A stretch of DNA of 64,000 nucleotides from contig NZ_CAKLPX010000002.1 of assembly GCF_923077115.1 (NCBI RefSeq), positions 434,001-498,000 on the forward strand, read 5' to 3'. The position numbers and the translations under genes were made by a program. Positions 16,625 to 25,029 of this stretch are shown one piece after another (within the stretch, counting starts at the first letter, position 1; each line of letters starts with the position of its first letter). Under the pieces are notes generated by a model, which worked only from the letters and a program-made list of their open reading frames with translations, had not been told where the DNA came from and ran no database searches. This stretch comes from Sinobacterium norvegicum. GTDB lineage: Bacteria; Pseudomonadota; Gammaproteobacteria; Pseudomonadales; Sinobacteriaceae.

Positions 16625-16666
16625 AAAACAGAAAAAGCCCTGAGGGTAGACCCATCAGAGCTTTTA
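16625..16666 (-). terminator. attenuating hairpin between rpsU and yqeY/dnaG
   Basis: On the minus strand AAAGCTCTGATGGG pairs, with one wobble and one bulge, with CCCTCAGGGCTTTTT around the loop TCTA, and a T run follows. It sits between rpsU and yqeY, where E. coli has the partial terminator that lets rpsU be transcribed in excess over dnaG and rpoD. The same role is inferred here. Confidence 0.75.
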
Positions 16667-16711
16667 AACCGGCAAACCGCTAGGTTATGCTAAATAGAGT
16701 AAAAAACTCTA

Positions 16712-16927
16712 TTAGTATAGACGCTGCATCTTACGGTTTTCACGCTGAAGCTTCTTAGCGTGACGCTTAACTGCAGCAGCAGCCTTACGCTTACGTACGG
16801 TGGTAGGCTTTTCATAGTGCTCGCGACGACGTACTTCAGAGAGTACACCGGCTTTCTCGCAAGAGCGCTTGAAGCGACGTAGTGCGATGTCAAATGGTTC
16901 GTTGTCTTTCAGTTTTACTGATGGCAT
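16712..16927 (-). CDS. rpsU: 30S ribosomal protein bS21
   Basis: A 71-residue basic protein matching the usual bS21 length and sequence ([21 protein letters not shown] at the start, a Lys/Arg-rich helical tail ending KMQRLY). It binds the 16S 3' region near the anti-Shine-Dalgarno sequence and helps initiation. It is the first gene of the macromolecular-synthesis operon, divergent from tsaD. A downstream hairpin separates its expression from yqeY-dnaG-rpoD. Confidence 0.97.
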   Translation of the reverse strand: MPSVKLKDNEPFDIALRRFKRSCEKAGVLSEVRRREHYEKPTTVRKRKAAAAVKRHAKKLQRENRKMQRLY

Positions 16928-17171
16928 TAATTGTTACCTTGTTGTTGGCAGCGGTTTAAAGAAATCCGGCTATGCTTCAATCAATTCGTATTTGCTGTTT
17001 TAACAAATCAACAGCAAGCACTGTTCATTCGAGGTGGCGGATTTTACCCATAAACAAATCAAAATGCAAAGCCCACTGGATTTGCTTTACCTCGACCATT
17101 ATCATGCGGCTTTTAATATTGACTGAATCGCCACTGCGGCAAGCCTGATTTAGGGGCTTAAGGGTTTGATA
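16928..17171. promoter_or_regulatory. divergent rpsU / tsaD intergenic region
   Basis: These 244 bases must carry promoters in both directions, rpsU leftwards and tsaD rightwards. The segment contains AT-rich patches (for example around 16990-17010 and 17100-17120), but I could not fix a convincing -35/-10 pair by eye. No other gene is visible. Confidence 0.5.
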
Positions 17172-18206
17172 ATGCTAGTACTAGGGCTCGAAACATCCTG
17201 TGATGAAACAGGTATTGCACTGTATGACACCGACCGAGGTTTATTGGCCGATGCGCTCTATAGTCAGATTGAGCTGCATCAACAATACGGCGGAGTCGTG
17301 CCCGAACTGGCCTCTCGCGACCATGTACGCAAAATTATTCCACTGATTGAAGAGGTGTTGGCCGAGGCTGGTGTGACGAAGGCCGATATCGATGCCATTG
17401 CCTATACCTCTGGCCCCGGTCTGGCGGGTGCCTTGATGGTTGGCGCCTGTGTCGGCCGCTCGTTGGCGCTGGCGCTGGATATTCCGGCCATCGGTGTACA
17501 CCATATGGAAGGCCATTTATTAGCGCCAATGCTGGAGCAGACACCGCCAGCCTTCCCGTTTCTGGCGTTATTGGTCTCCGGTGGTCATACCCAGTTGATC
17601 AAAGTCGAGGCCATCGGCGAATATGAGTTGCTCGGTGAGTCCCTCGACGATGCCGCCGGCGAAGCCTTCGACAAGGCGGCTAAGATGATGGGCTTGGCCT
17701 ACCCCGGCGGCCCGAATATCGCCAAGTTGGCGCTCGATGGTAATGGCGACCGCTTCAAATTCCCCCGACCAATGACTACCAAGCCCGGCCTCGATTTCAG
17801 TTTCAGCGGCTTAAAAACCTTTACCCTCAATACCGTCGCCAAACACGTCGATGACAACGGTGAGCTTGAGCCGCAGATAAAATGTGATATCGCCGATGCC
17901 TTCGAGTTGGCCGTGGTGGACACCCTGGTACTTAAGTGCAAGCGGGCGATGAAGCAGACCGGTATGAATCAATTAGTGATTGCCGGTGGCGTCAGCGCCA
18001 ACAGCCGACTGCGGGAAAAACTAGAGCAGACGCTGACCTCGATGAAGGGCAATGTATTTTATGCTCGCCCTGAGTTTTGTACCGATAATGGCGCCATGAT
18101 TGCCTATGCCGGTGCCCAGCGATTGCTGGTGGGCCAGCACGCGTCGTTGGCGGTGGTGGTGAAACCGCGCTGGCCGTTGCAGCAGTTACCGGCGCTGAGT
18201 CGTTAA
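17172..18206 (+). CDS. tsaD: tRNA N6-threonylcarbamoyladenosine transferase
   Basis: This is the catalytic subunit that, with TsaB/TsaE, transfers the threonylcarbamoyl group to A37 of ANN-decoding tRNAs. The ASKHA fold is recognised by [14 protein letters not shown] at the start, the iron-binding HHMEGH near residue 110, SGGHTQL near 136, and the C-terminal [12 protein letters not shown]. The start is the ATG at 17172; a TTG two codons earlier would add only Met-Ile. The 344-residue length is normal for the family. It is divergent from rpsU, the conserved gammaproteobacterial position. Confidence 0.97.
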   Translation: MLVLGLETSCDETGIALYDTDRGLLADALYSQIELHQQYGGVVPELASRDHVRKIIPLIEEVLAEAGVTKADIDAIAYTSGPGLAGALMVGACVGRSLALALDIPAIGVHHMEGHLLAPMLEQTPPAFPFLALLVSGGHTQLIKVEAIGEYELLGESLDDAAGEAFDKAAKMMGLAYPGGPNIAKLALDGNGDRFKFPRPMTTKPGLDFSFSGLKTFTLNTVAKHVDDNGELEPQIKCDIADAFELAVVDTLVLKCKRAMKQTGMNQLVIAGGVSANSRLREKLEQTLTSMKGNVFYARPEFCTDNGAMIAYAGAQRLLVGQHASLAVVVKPRWPLQQLPALSR

Positions 18207-18300
18207 ATAGAATCAGTCTGACGGCACAGCAGCAAGCATCTGTGCCGCGATCAAATAGCGTTAATTGAATGAGCCGTGCTAGGCCGAGAGTAACAAAGTA

Positions 18301-18657
18301 ATGGATATAGTCTTTATACGTGAGCTTAAAATCGATACCGTCATCGGCATCTTCGACTGGGAGCGGGAGATTAAACAAACCGTGGCCATCGATCTCGATA
18401 TGGCGCATGACTTCAGCCGTGCTGCCGATACCGACAGCATTGATTATGCCTTGAGCTATAAAGATGTGTCGGATCGCCTGGTGGCGTTTATCGAGGCGTC
18501 AGAATTTTTCTTGATCGAGACCATGGCGGAACAGATCGCCGAGATTATTATGACTGAATTTAGCGTCCCCTGGTTGCGTCTACAATTGAGTAAGCCCGGG
18601 GCGGTGCCCGCAGCGAGCAATGTCGGTGTCGTTATTGAGCGAGGAGAGAAGCGTTAA
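18301..18657 (+). CDS. folB: dihydroneopterin aldolase
   Basis: A 118-residue single-domain enzyme of folate synthesis that converts 7,8-dihydroneopterin to 6-hydroxymethyl-dihydropterin and glycolaldehyde. Family features include the start MDIVFIRELKIDTVIGIFDWER with the pterin-binding Glu, DYALSYKDVSDRL in the middle and the Lys in LQLSKPGAVPAA, where the catalytic lysine is expected. Its stop (18655-18657) directly abuts the folK ATG, so the two consecutive pathway enzymes are translated from one message. Confidence 0.95.
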   Translation: MDIVFIRELKIDTVIGIFDWEREIKQTVAIDLDMAHDFSRAADTDSIDYALSYKDVSDRLVAFIEASEFFLIETMAEQIAEIIMTEFSVPWLRLQLSKPGAVPAASNVGVVIERGEKR

Positions 18658-19167
18658 ATGGCCAAGGTTTATGTCAGTATAGGCAGCAATATAGAGCGTC
18701 AGAAATACATTACCAATAGCCTGGATGCGTTGGCCGACCGTTTTGGTGCGCTGGTTATTTCTCCGGTTTATGAGAGTGAGTCCGTCGGCTTTGATGGCGA
18801 TAACTTTTTTAATTTGGTTGTCGGCCTCGAAACCTCATTGTCGATAGCTGAGTTGTCGTCCTGTTTCCGCGCCATCGAAGATGTGAATCAGCGCGATCGC
18901 AGTGGCCCCAAATTTGGAGGCCGAACATTGGACTTGGATATATTAACCTATGACGATGTCATCGGTGTCATCGACGGGGTGACGGTACCGCGGGGTGAAA
19001 TTCTGACCAACGCCTTTGTATTATTGCCGCTGGCTGATATCGCCGCCGATGCTCAGCACCCCGAGAAAAAGATGACCTACCGTCAGCTATGGCAGCAGTA
19101 TTCGACCGGCCAGAAACTCTGGACGGTCGACTTCGAATGGCGGGGGCAGTCGATATCTGCGGCCTAG
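18658..19167 (+). CDS. folK: HPPK, hydroxymethyldihydropterin pyrophosphokinase
   Basis: A 169-residue enzyme that pyrophosphorylates the folB product to give the dihydropteroate synthase substrate. HPPK motifs are present: the start VSIGSNIERQKYI, the glycine-rich RSGPKFGGRTLDLDILTYDD with the metal-binding Asp pair near residues 99-101, and VLLPLADIAAD. The C-terminal 30 residues extend slightly past the core. It converges on a pteridine-reductase-like SDR 16 bases downstream, so three pterin enzymes sit together. Confidence 0.95.
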   Translation: MAKVYVSIGSNIERQKYITNSLDALADRFGALVISPVYESESVGFDGDNFFNLVVGLETSLSIAELSSCFRAIEDVNQRDRSGPKFGGRTLDLDILTYDDVIGVIDGVTVPRGEILTNAFVLLPLADIAADAQHPEKKMTYRQLWQQYSTGQKLWTVDFEWRGQSISAA

Positions 19168-19183
19168 GTCTCAGTGTATTGGC

Positions 19184-19918
19184 TCAGCATTGCAGGGTTC
19201 TGCCGCCATCGACGTTGATGATTTGCCCGCTGATATAGCCAGCTTGGCTGGCTAAAAACAAGGCTGTTTCTGCAATATCATGGGCCTGACCAGAGCGTTT
19301 CAGTGCCGTGGCATCGATAATCGTTTGCTGAGCGCTTTGGGCCATGTCATGTTCCGGCCACATAATGGCGCCGGGTGCGATGCCGTTAACACGCACCTCT
19401 GGCCCCAATTCCACCGCCAAGCTCTTTACCATCGCCCGATTGGCAGCCTTGGCCATGCAATAGATAGGGTGGTCGCTGAGCGGCTGCTCGGCATAAATAT
19501 CGATCAGATTAATAATGCAGCCCTGCTGCGCCTTCAGCGATGGCGAACAGGCCTTGGCCAGGAATAGCGGCGCCTTGGCGTTGCTGGCAAACAGTTCATC
19601 CCACTGCTGCTCGGTCATTTGATCGACCGGAGTGGGATAGAAGCTGGAGGCGTTATTGATCAGCACGTCGATGCGACCAAAATGCTGTAGCGTGCTCTCG
19701 GCCAGCTGTTCGACCTGGGCGGTATCGGATAACTCCGCTTGTAAAAGCAGTACGGAACCGGCACGGATGGCGTTGAGTTCATCGGCAATCTGCTGCGCCG
19801 CCTCATGTGAGTTGCGATAGTGCAGGGCAATATTAAAGCCGGAGCGATGAAATAGCTGACAGGTTTCGGCGCCAATACGATTGGCTGCACCGGTGATTAA
19901 GAGAGTGGCTTGTGACAT
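19184..19918 (-). CDS. pteridine reductase / dihydromonapterin reductase-like SDR
   Basis: A 244-residue SDR. The NADP-binding motif is TGAANRIGAE near residue 8, where the Arg replacing a glycine of the usual TGxxxGxG is a hallmark of the PTR1/FolM branch. ALHYRNS follows the second strand, and the catalytic pair is YCMAKAANR near residue 150. The end is ISGQIINVDGGRTLQC. The likely role is NADPH reduction of dihydropterins or dihydromonapterin, supported by adjacency to folB and folK. The start is taken at the ATG at 19916-19918 (MSQATLLITGAA); ATG 19931-19933 and a TTG at 19961-19963 are in frame but none has a clear ribosome-binding site. Confidence 0.8.
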   Translation of the reverse strand: MSQATLLITGAANRIGAETCQLFHRSGFNIALHYRNSHEAAQQIADELNAIRAGSVLLLQAELSDTAQVEQLAESTLQHFGRIDVLINNASSFYPTPVDQMTEQQWDELFASNAKAPLFLAKACSPSLKAQQGCIINLIDIYAEQPLSDHPIYCMAKAANRAMVKSLAVELGPEVRVNGIAPGAIMWPEHDMAQSAQQTIIDATALKRSGQAHDIAETALFLASQAGYISGQIINVDGGRTLQC

Positions 19919-20181
19919 AGGCGGGCTGTCCATGGCGAGTGATTGTTTTATCTTACTGATCAACAGCGGTGTAATAAAGCGCGTTTTATCAGGTTGCTTA
20001 GGGGCTTAATAAGGCGAAGCCGAATAAATTGGCTTACAATAGTGCTGTCGCTGGGCAAACTGTGGCGGTGATTTTTACACGATTGTGGATTGGTTGGCGG
20101 CTACACATTATTTGCGTAGTATGATGGTAAGCTAATATTAATCAGCGCGATAACAATAAGATAAACGAGTAAACAACGCTT

Positions 20182-20604
20182 ATGACGGCAACGGTTCGAT
20201 TCATCCTCAATATTTTTGCCTGCACGCTACTATTGTCTGCCAGTGTCTGGGCCTCCGATCAGGCGGTGATTCAGCCGCTGCCAGAAGATGACCGCGTTTT
20301 GATTGTCGGTGAGCGCCCCTCCGATATTCAGATTATTCGCTGGCTTAAGCGGCCGAAAAACTTTTCAGAGTGCATTATTAAGAACGTCACCCCTTACCTG
20401 CCGGAAAAAATGGTCGAAGGCTTGATGCATGTCTGCATGACAAACTTTCCCAAGGGCAGTCAAAGTGCTTGGTTTAAGCCAAGAAGCATCGACGGTTGCT
20501 ATCAAAAACACCAGGACAAGGCGGGTAATAAGAAGGCAGCCGGTGCCATTTATGTGGCCTGCCAGGCTTATCATCAGGATGTGACAAACGTTAGTCGCTA
20601 TTAA
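20182..20604 (+). CDS. secreted small protein with four cysteines, unknown function
   Basis: A 140-residue protein with a clear signal peptide (FILNIFACTLLLSASVWA-S, cleavage near residue 25). The mature part has four cysteines (SECII, HVCMT, GCYQK, VACQA) at about residues 54, 76, 113 and 132, which fits two disulfides in the periplasm. I do not recognise the family with certainty; some Vibrio/Shewanella four-cysteine secreted proteins look similar. It is a single gene ended by a strong hairpin at 20696. Confidence 0.7.
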   Translation: MTATVRFILNIFACTLLLSASVWASDQAVIQPLPEDDRVLIVGERPSDIQIIRWLKRPKNFSECIIKNVTPYLPEKMVEGLMHVCMTNFPKGSQSAWFKPRSIDGCYQKHQDKAGNKKAAGAIYVACQAYHQDVTNVSRY

Positions 20605-20695
20605 TTGCTCCCATCACAACGCAGCTGAGCAGGGCCGGGCATAGCCGTCCATATTGGCTAAAACACTGCGCTACAGCGACTATTTAGTTTTTATG

Positions 20696-20730
20696 GCGAA
20701 TAATGGCAGCCCCATTATTCGCTTTTTTTT
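20696..20730 (+). terminator. rho-independent terminator
   Basis: GCGAATAATGG and CCATTATTCGC pair perfectly over 11 bases around the loop CAGCC and are followed by eight T residues. It ends the four-cysteine protein transcript and isolates the isocitrate lyase promoter region (20731-20899), in which no further gene is seen. Confidence 0.9.
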
Positions 20731-20899
20731 GATTAAAACTTGACGGTTTCGACCATTATTCATTGTCATGATGGAGGCTATAGATAGCATGGGATTTAGT
20801 TATAGTGGGTAAAGCGCTATTATTCTTTCCAACATCACAGCGACTAAAAATTCAGCGCTGAGTCACCTACTGTTAATTACACTCTGGAAGGAAATGATC

Positions 20900-22498
20900 A
20901 TGTCAAACTACAGTCAAGACATCGATGCAGCAGCAGCCACAATCGATACAAAGGGCGCATCTTGGGATGCAATTAACCCTGAGTCAGTTGCTCGCATGCG
21001 TACTCAGAACAAATTCAAAACTGGTTTAGACATCGCCAAGTACACTGCCGATATCATGAATGCAGATATGGCAGCATTCGATGCCGATTCTTCACAGTAC
21101 ACTCAGTCACTTGGCTGCTGGCACGGTTTTGTTGGCCAACAGAAAATGATCTCTATCAAGAAGCACTTCGGTGGCAAGACTGACCGTCGTTACTTGTACC
21201 TGTCAGGATGGATGGTTGCTGCACTGCGCTCTGAGTTTGGTCCTCTTCCTGATCAATCAATGCACGAGAAGACTTCTGTTGCTTCTTTGGTTGCTGAGCT
21301 TTACACCTTCCTACGTCAGGCTGATGCACGTGAACTAGGCGGTCTTTTCCGCGCACTAGACGCTGCTACAGAAGCTGGCGACACAGCTGAAGCTGCTAAG
21401 ATTCAAGCTGACATCGACGGTCACGTGACTCACGTTGTGCCAATCATTGCCGATATCGATGCCGGTTTTGGTAACGCTGAAGCGACTTACCTGATGGCCA
21501 AGCAAATGATCGAAGCCGGCGCTTGCTGTCTACAGATCGAAAACCAGGTTGCCGATGAGAAGCAATGTGGTCACCAGGACGGTAAGGTTACTGTACCTCA
21601 CGCTGACTTCCACTCTAAGATCCGCGCACTACGTTACGCCTTCCTAGAACTGGGTGTCGACAACGGTATCATCGTTGCTCGTACTGACTCTGAAGGTGCT
21701 GGTCTTACTAAAGAAATCGCTGTTGTTAAAGAGCCAGGCGATCAGGGCGATCGTTACAACTCTTTCCTCGATGTTGAAGAAATCGACGTTTCTGAAATGG
21801 CTGAAGGCGATGTTTGCTTCAACCGTGACGGCAAGTTGGTTCGTCCTAAGCGTCTTCCTTCTGGTCTTTATCAGTTCCGTCAGGGCACGGGTGAAGAGCG
21901 TTGTGTTTTTGACTCTGTTGAAGCGATCAAAGCCGGCGCTGACCTTATCTGGATCGAGACAGCAACACCAAGCGTTGCCGATATCGCTGGCATGATGAAC
22001 GAGGTTCGTAAAGAAATCCCAGATGCTAAGCTGGTTTACAATAACAGCCCATCATTCAACTGGACACTTAACTTCCGTCAGCAAGCTTACGACCGTTGGG
22101 TTGAAGCGGGTCAAGACGTTGCTGCATACGATCGTAGCGACCTAATGAACGCCAAGTATGATGATTCTGAATTGGCTGCCGATGCAGACGATAAGGTTCG
22201 TACTTTCCAGGCTGATACCGCTCGTGAAGCGAATATCTTCCACCACTTGATCACACTACCGACTTACCACACAACAGCCTTGTCTGTTGATAACTTGGCC
22301 AAGGAATACTTCGGCGAAGCAGGTATGCTGGGTTATGTTGCCGGTGTTCAGCGTAAGGAAATCCGTCAGGGTATTGCCTGTGTTAAGCACCAGAACATGT
22401 CAGGCTCTGACATGGGTGACGACCACAAAGAATACTTTGCTGGTGAGAACGCACTGAAAGCAGGTGGTGCTAAGAACACTTCAAACCAGTTCAGCTAA
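20900..22498 (+). CDS. aceA: isocitrate lyase
   Basis: First enzyme of the glyoxylate bypass: isocitrate to glyoxylate plus succinate. At 532 residues it belongs to the long bacterial form (as in Pseudomonas aeruginosa) rather than the 434-residue E. coli form. The active-site loop is DEKQCGHQDGKV near residue 215 with the catalytic Cys-Gly-His. Other motifs are PIIADIDAGFGN and VARTDSEGAGL. The start at 20900 has GGAAGG eight bases upstream; an ATG at 20894 is too close to it. Codon use is markedly biased, as in highly expressed genes. No malate synthase is nearby. It would let the cell live on acetate and fatty acids, matching the many acyl-CoA genes here. Confidence 0.96.
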   Translation: MSNYSQDIDAAAATIDTKGASWDAINPESVARMRTQNKFKTGLDIAKYTADIMNADMAAFDADSSQYTQSLGCWHGFVGQQKMISIKKHFGGKTDRRYLYLSGWMVAALRSEFGPLPDQSMHEKTSVASLVAELYTFLRQADARELGGLFRALDAATEAGDTAEAAKIQADIDGHVTHVVPIIADIDAGFGNAEATYLMAKQMIEAGACCLQIENQVADEKQCGHQDGKVTVPHADFHSKIRALRYAFLELGVDNGIIVARTDSEGAGLTKEIAVVKEPGDQGDRYNSFLDVEEIDVSEMAEGDVCFNRDGKLVRPKRLPSGLYQFRQGTGEERCVFDSVEAIKAGADLIWIETATPSVADIAGMMNEVRKEIPDAKLVYNNSPSFNWTLNFRQQAYDRWVEAGQDVAAYDRSDLMNAKYDDSELAADADDKVRTFQADTAREANIFHHLITLPTYHTTALSVDNLAKEYFGEAGMLGYVAGVQRKEIRQGIACVKHQNMSGSDMGDDHKEYFAGENALKAGGAKNTSNQFS

Positions 22499-22566
22499 AT
22501 CGAACCTGGTGCTTAACCTCGCTGTAATAAGCCTTGACTAACTAAGGCTGAGGTTTAAAGTGTGTG

Positions 22567-22601
22567 AAAAGGCGACCTCTTGCAAAAGGGTGTCGCCTTT
22601 T
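22567..22601 (+). terminator. rho-independent terminator after aceA
   Basis: AAAAGGCGAC and GTCGCCTTTT form a 10-base stem around a 15-base loop, 68 bases past the aceA stop. It separates aceA from the next gene, whose start lies only 38 bases beyond. Confidence 0.8.
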
Positions 22602-22638
22602 CTGCTGATTGAAACCAAGACTTTTTAGAGTGAAATTG

Positions 22639-23199
22639 ATGATGACGAATATTCCAAACAACTTACAAGATGCAAGAGACTTACTGAGCGCAGAGGGTTT
22701 TAAGGTTGGCCGTACTTGGTATCACGGTACATCGTCGACATTGGTTGCTTCAATACAAGAGTATGGTTTAAAGCGCTCGGGTGACAGGGCCTTAAAGCAA
22801 ACGGCTAAAAAAATCATGGCGACGATTGGCAACAGTTATACCGAAACCATCGAACCTGTTTTTCTCACTCAAAGTAAAGAGTTGGCTTACTACTGGGCTG
22901 AGCAAAAGGTAAAGGAGCGTGCTGCTCATAACGGCGGTGAAGAGGCCCCGGCAGTACTGGCGATCAACCTGCCAGAGGCAATGAATAACAGCGTTAAGCC
23001 GGATGTGGGTGCTGCCAGCCTGTTAATGATTGAGGGCAATGATTTCTTAGAACAGGTGTCTAACCTATACACAGCACACGGCTTTAAAGCGCCGTTGATC
23101 GACCCCGCACAGGCAGACCGACTAGATTATTTAAACAAGCTGGGTATGGCCTACATCAACGCCGACATCGATGCCGAGAATTTAGAGCTATTGGTTTAA
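22639..23199 (+). CDS. orphan protein with HGT motif, possible ADP-ribosyltransferase-like fold
   Basis: A 186-residue cytoplasmic protein of unknown function. The start is one of two consecutive ATGs at 22639 and 22642, behind AGAG. Near residue 33 it reads WYHGTSSTLVASIQEYGLK, then after about 40 residues PVFLTQSKELAYYWAEQK. This spacing (an H-G-T motif, a following glycine helix, then an LT/YA helix) resembles the first two parts of ADP-ribosyltransferase-type and Tpt1/KptA-like folds. I cannot identify a family, and a catalytic Glu is not obvious. It sits between two terminators, so it is probably expressed alone. Confidence 0.55.
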   Translation: MMTNIPNNLQDARDLLSAEGFKVGRTWYHGTSSTLVASIQEYGLKRSGDRALKQTAKKIMATIGNSYTETIEPVFLTQSKELAYYWAEQKVKERAAHNGGEEAPAVLAINLPEAMNNSVKPDVGAASLLMIEGNDFLEQVSNLYTAHGFKAPLIDPAQADRLDYLNKLGMAYINADIDAENLELLV

Positions 23200-23273
23200 G
23201 GGTTTACCGTCTACGACAAGATTCTGACCGGTGACGACAGTCATTGATTACCGGCAAAAAAGTTAACAGTAGT

Positions 23274-23322
23274 GTGGCGGTTCTGCCGCCACTTTGAAGC
23301 GATGAGCAATCATCGCTTTTTT
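23274..23322 (+). terminator. tandem hairpins, terminator
   Basis: GTGGCGG/CCGCCAC (23274-23292) is followed by AAGCGATG/CATCGCTT and a T7 run (23297-23322). The second hairpin is a standard terminator for the orphan gene upstream. It also lies just past the 3' end of the convergent acyl-CoA synthetase gene. Confidence 0.8.
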
Positions 23323-23359
23323 TATGCCTGAAAAACGCCGAGGGAGCCTCCTTAAGCTT

Positions 23360-25003
23360 TTAGTTATTTTCTCGGCCCGGTGCGGGCTGGTATTGTTCTA
23401 AACAGCGGGCGGCAAAGTCGGTAATCATTTTGTAATCTACCTTGCCATTGGCAAAGCGCTGCATAGAGTCAATCGCATAGATTTTCTTGGGCACCTTGTA
23501 GTCCGCAAGATTTTTGCGTAAATAATGTTGTAGGGCGGCCACGTCCAAATTGTCATTGGTCAGCTCGCCACCCTCGACTACAGCCACCACCATCTTGCCA
23601 AAACGAGGGTGTGGCAAGCCTATTAGCAGGGCATCGGAGATGGTTTGGTGGCGGATCAATAACTGTTCAACCTCGATGGTATAGACCTTTTCACCGCCGG
23701 TGTTAATAACGCTGTTATCGCGCCCCAGCAGAGCTAACAAACCATCTTTTCTGACCGTGCAGCGATCACCGGTTTTGACAAAGCGCTCGCCATTGATCTT
23801 GATAAACGTGGCCGCGGTTTTTTCCGGCTCGTTGTAGTAGCCAATAGGAATGTAGCCGCCGGCATAGGCAATGCCGATGGTGTCACTGCCGGGAGCAACT
23901 TCCACGAGATTATCGTCAAATATTTTGGTGGTCGGCATGGGGAGAAAGACGCCGGCCTGTTCGGTGGTTAAAGCAAAACCACTGGTCTCGCTTGACCCCA
24001 GTGTGTCGAGCAACACCAGGTCGGGGTTTTGTTGAATAAAGCGTGTGCGGCTTTGATCGCTGAGTATGGCGCCGGATGATATCAGTGACTGAACACTATC
24101 AAAGCAGCCATCGTCGCGGGCTTCGATGCTTTCCAATAATGGCAAGGCGAAGGCATCACCGACAATCACCAAGCTACCAACCTGATGTTGTTTGATTAAA
24201 TTAAGGCAGTGATCGGCATCGAAACGTTTGATCCCCGTGGTAACGACCGGCGAGCCCTGAGCCAGCGCACAGATTGCCATCATCAGCCCTGTGCCATGCA
24301 TCAGTGGGCATAGCGGTAGCAAGGGTTTGGATGCTGGCTGGGTTTGTAAAAGGGTTAAATAGTCGTCCAGTGTGTCGGGGGCGTCGGTTAACGCTGTCGC
24401 TGCCATGGCACCAATACCCCACACCTTCATCTTGTGCCACAGCCCAGTATGCTCCCACTGTGTACCCTTGGGCATACCCGTGGTGCCGCCGGTGGCAATG
24501 ATGATTTGGTTGTCGCTGGCGGTATCGGTTACTAAGTCATCGGCCCGGTAGAGATAGATATCATCCAGCGACACGGCAAAGTCGTTGACCGGGTCAGCGC
24601 CGTCTTCCGTCACTTCAACATAGGCAATTGTTTTGTTCAGCTGCGGTTTTATTTCAGCAACCTGTTTTGCAAATTCAGTGGCATAGACCAGGACTTCCAC
24701 ATCCAGCGAATGACAGAGATGCTCTAGCTCTTGCTGTTGATAGCGATAATTAATATTGACATGTGCACAGCCGATTAAACCGCTGCCGAAAAACACCTCT
24801 AGGTAGGCATTCGTATTGCGTAGATAGTGACCCACATGGCTGTGTTTTTTAAGCCCCTTGTCTTGCAGCCAGGCGCCAATGCTTCTGGCGCGACGACGCA
24901 ACTCGGCAAAGGTATATGTTTGTTGTTCATGGATTAATGCCGTGCGTTCTGCCATAGGGCCGAGGCCTATTCGATCGACCGCCTCACTGTAATTCCAACT
25001 CAT
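23360..25003 (-). CDS. acyl-CoA synthetase (ANL superfamily)
   Basis: A 547-residue adenylate-forming enzyme that would activate a carboxylic acid to its CoA thioester using ATP. The P-loop-like A3 motif is IIATGGTTGMPKGTQWEH near residue 170; the A5 motif is LLDTLGSSETSGF; the hinge region has VKTGDRCTVRKDGLLALLGRDNSVINTGGEKVYTIEVE; and the C-terminal lysine is in FANGKVDYK. It is the last gene of a leftward operon after a luciferase-like oxidoreductase and a thiolase-like protein (26-base gap). Similar synthetases are found in steroid, terpenoid and fatty-acid catabolism, so the substrate is uncertain. Confidence 0.88.
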   Translation of the reverse strand: MSWNYSEAVDRIGLGPMAERTALIHEQQTYTFAELRRRARSIGAWLQDKGLKKHSHVGHYLRNTNAYLEVFFGSGLIGCAHVNINYRYQQQELEHLCHSLDVEVLVYATEFAKQVAEIKPQLNKTIAYVEVTEDGADPVNDFAVSLDDIYLYRADDLVTDTASDNQIIIATGGTTGMPKGTQWEHTGLWHKMKVWGIGAMAATALTDAPDTLDDYLTLLQTQPASKPLLPLCPLMHGTGLMMAICALAQGSPVVTTGIKRFDADHCLNLIKQHQVGSLVIVGDAFALPLLESIEARDDGCFDSVQSLISSGAILSDQSRTRFIQQNPDLVLLDTLGSSETSGFALTTEQAGVFLPMPTTKIFDDNLVEVAPGSDTIGIAYAGGYIPIGYYNEPEKTAATFIKINGERFVKTGDRCTVRKDGLLALLGRDNSVINTGGEKVYTIEVEQLLIRHQTISDALLIGLPHPRFGKMVVAVVEGGELTNDNLDVAALQHYLRKNLADYKVPKKIYAIDSMQRFANGKVDYKMITDFAARCLEQYQPAPGRENN

Positions 25004-25029
25004 GTTACGTCCTCTGTTTCGGCGCTGCG

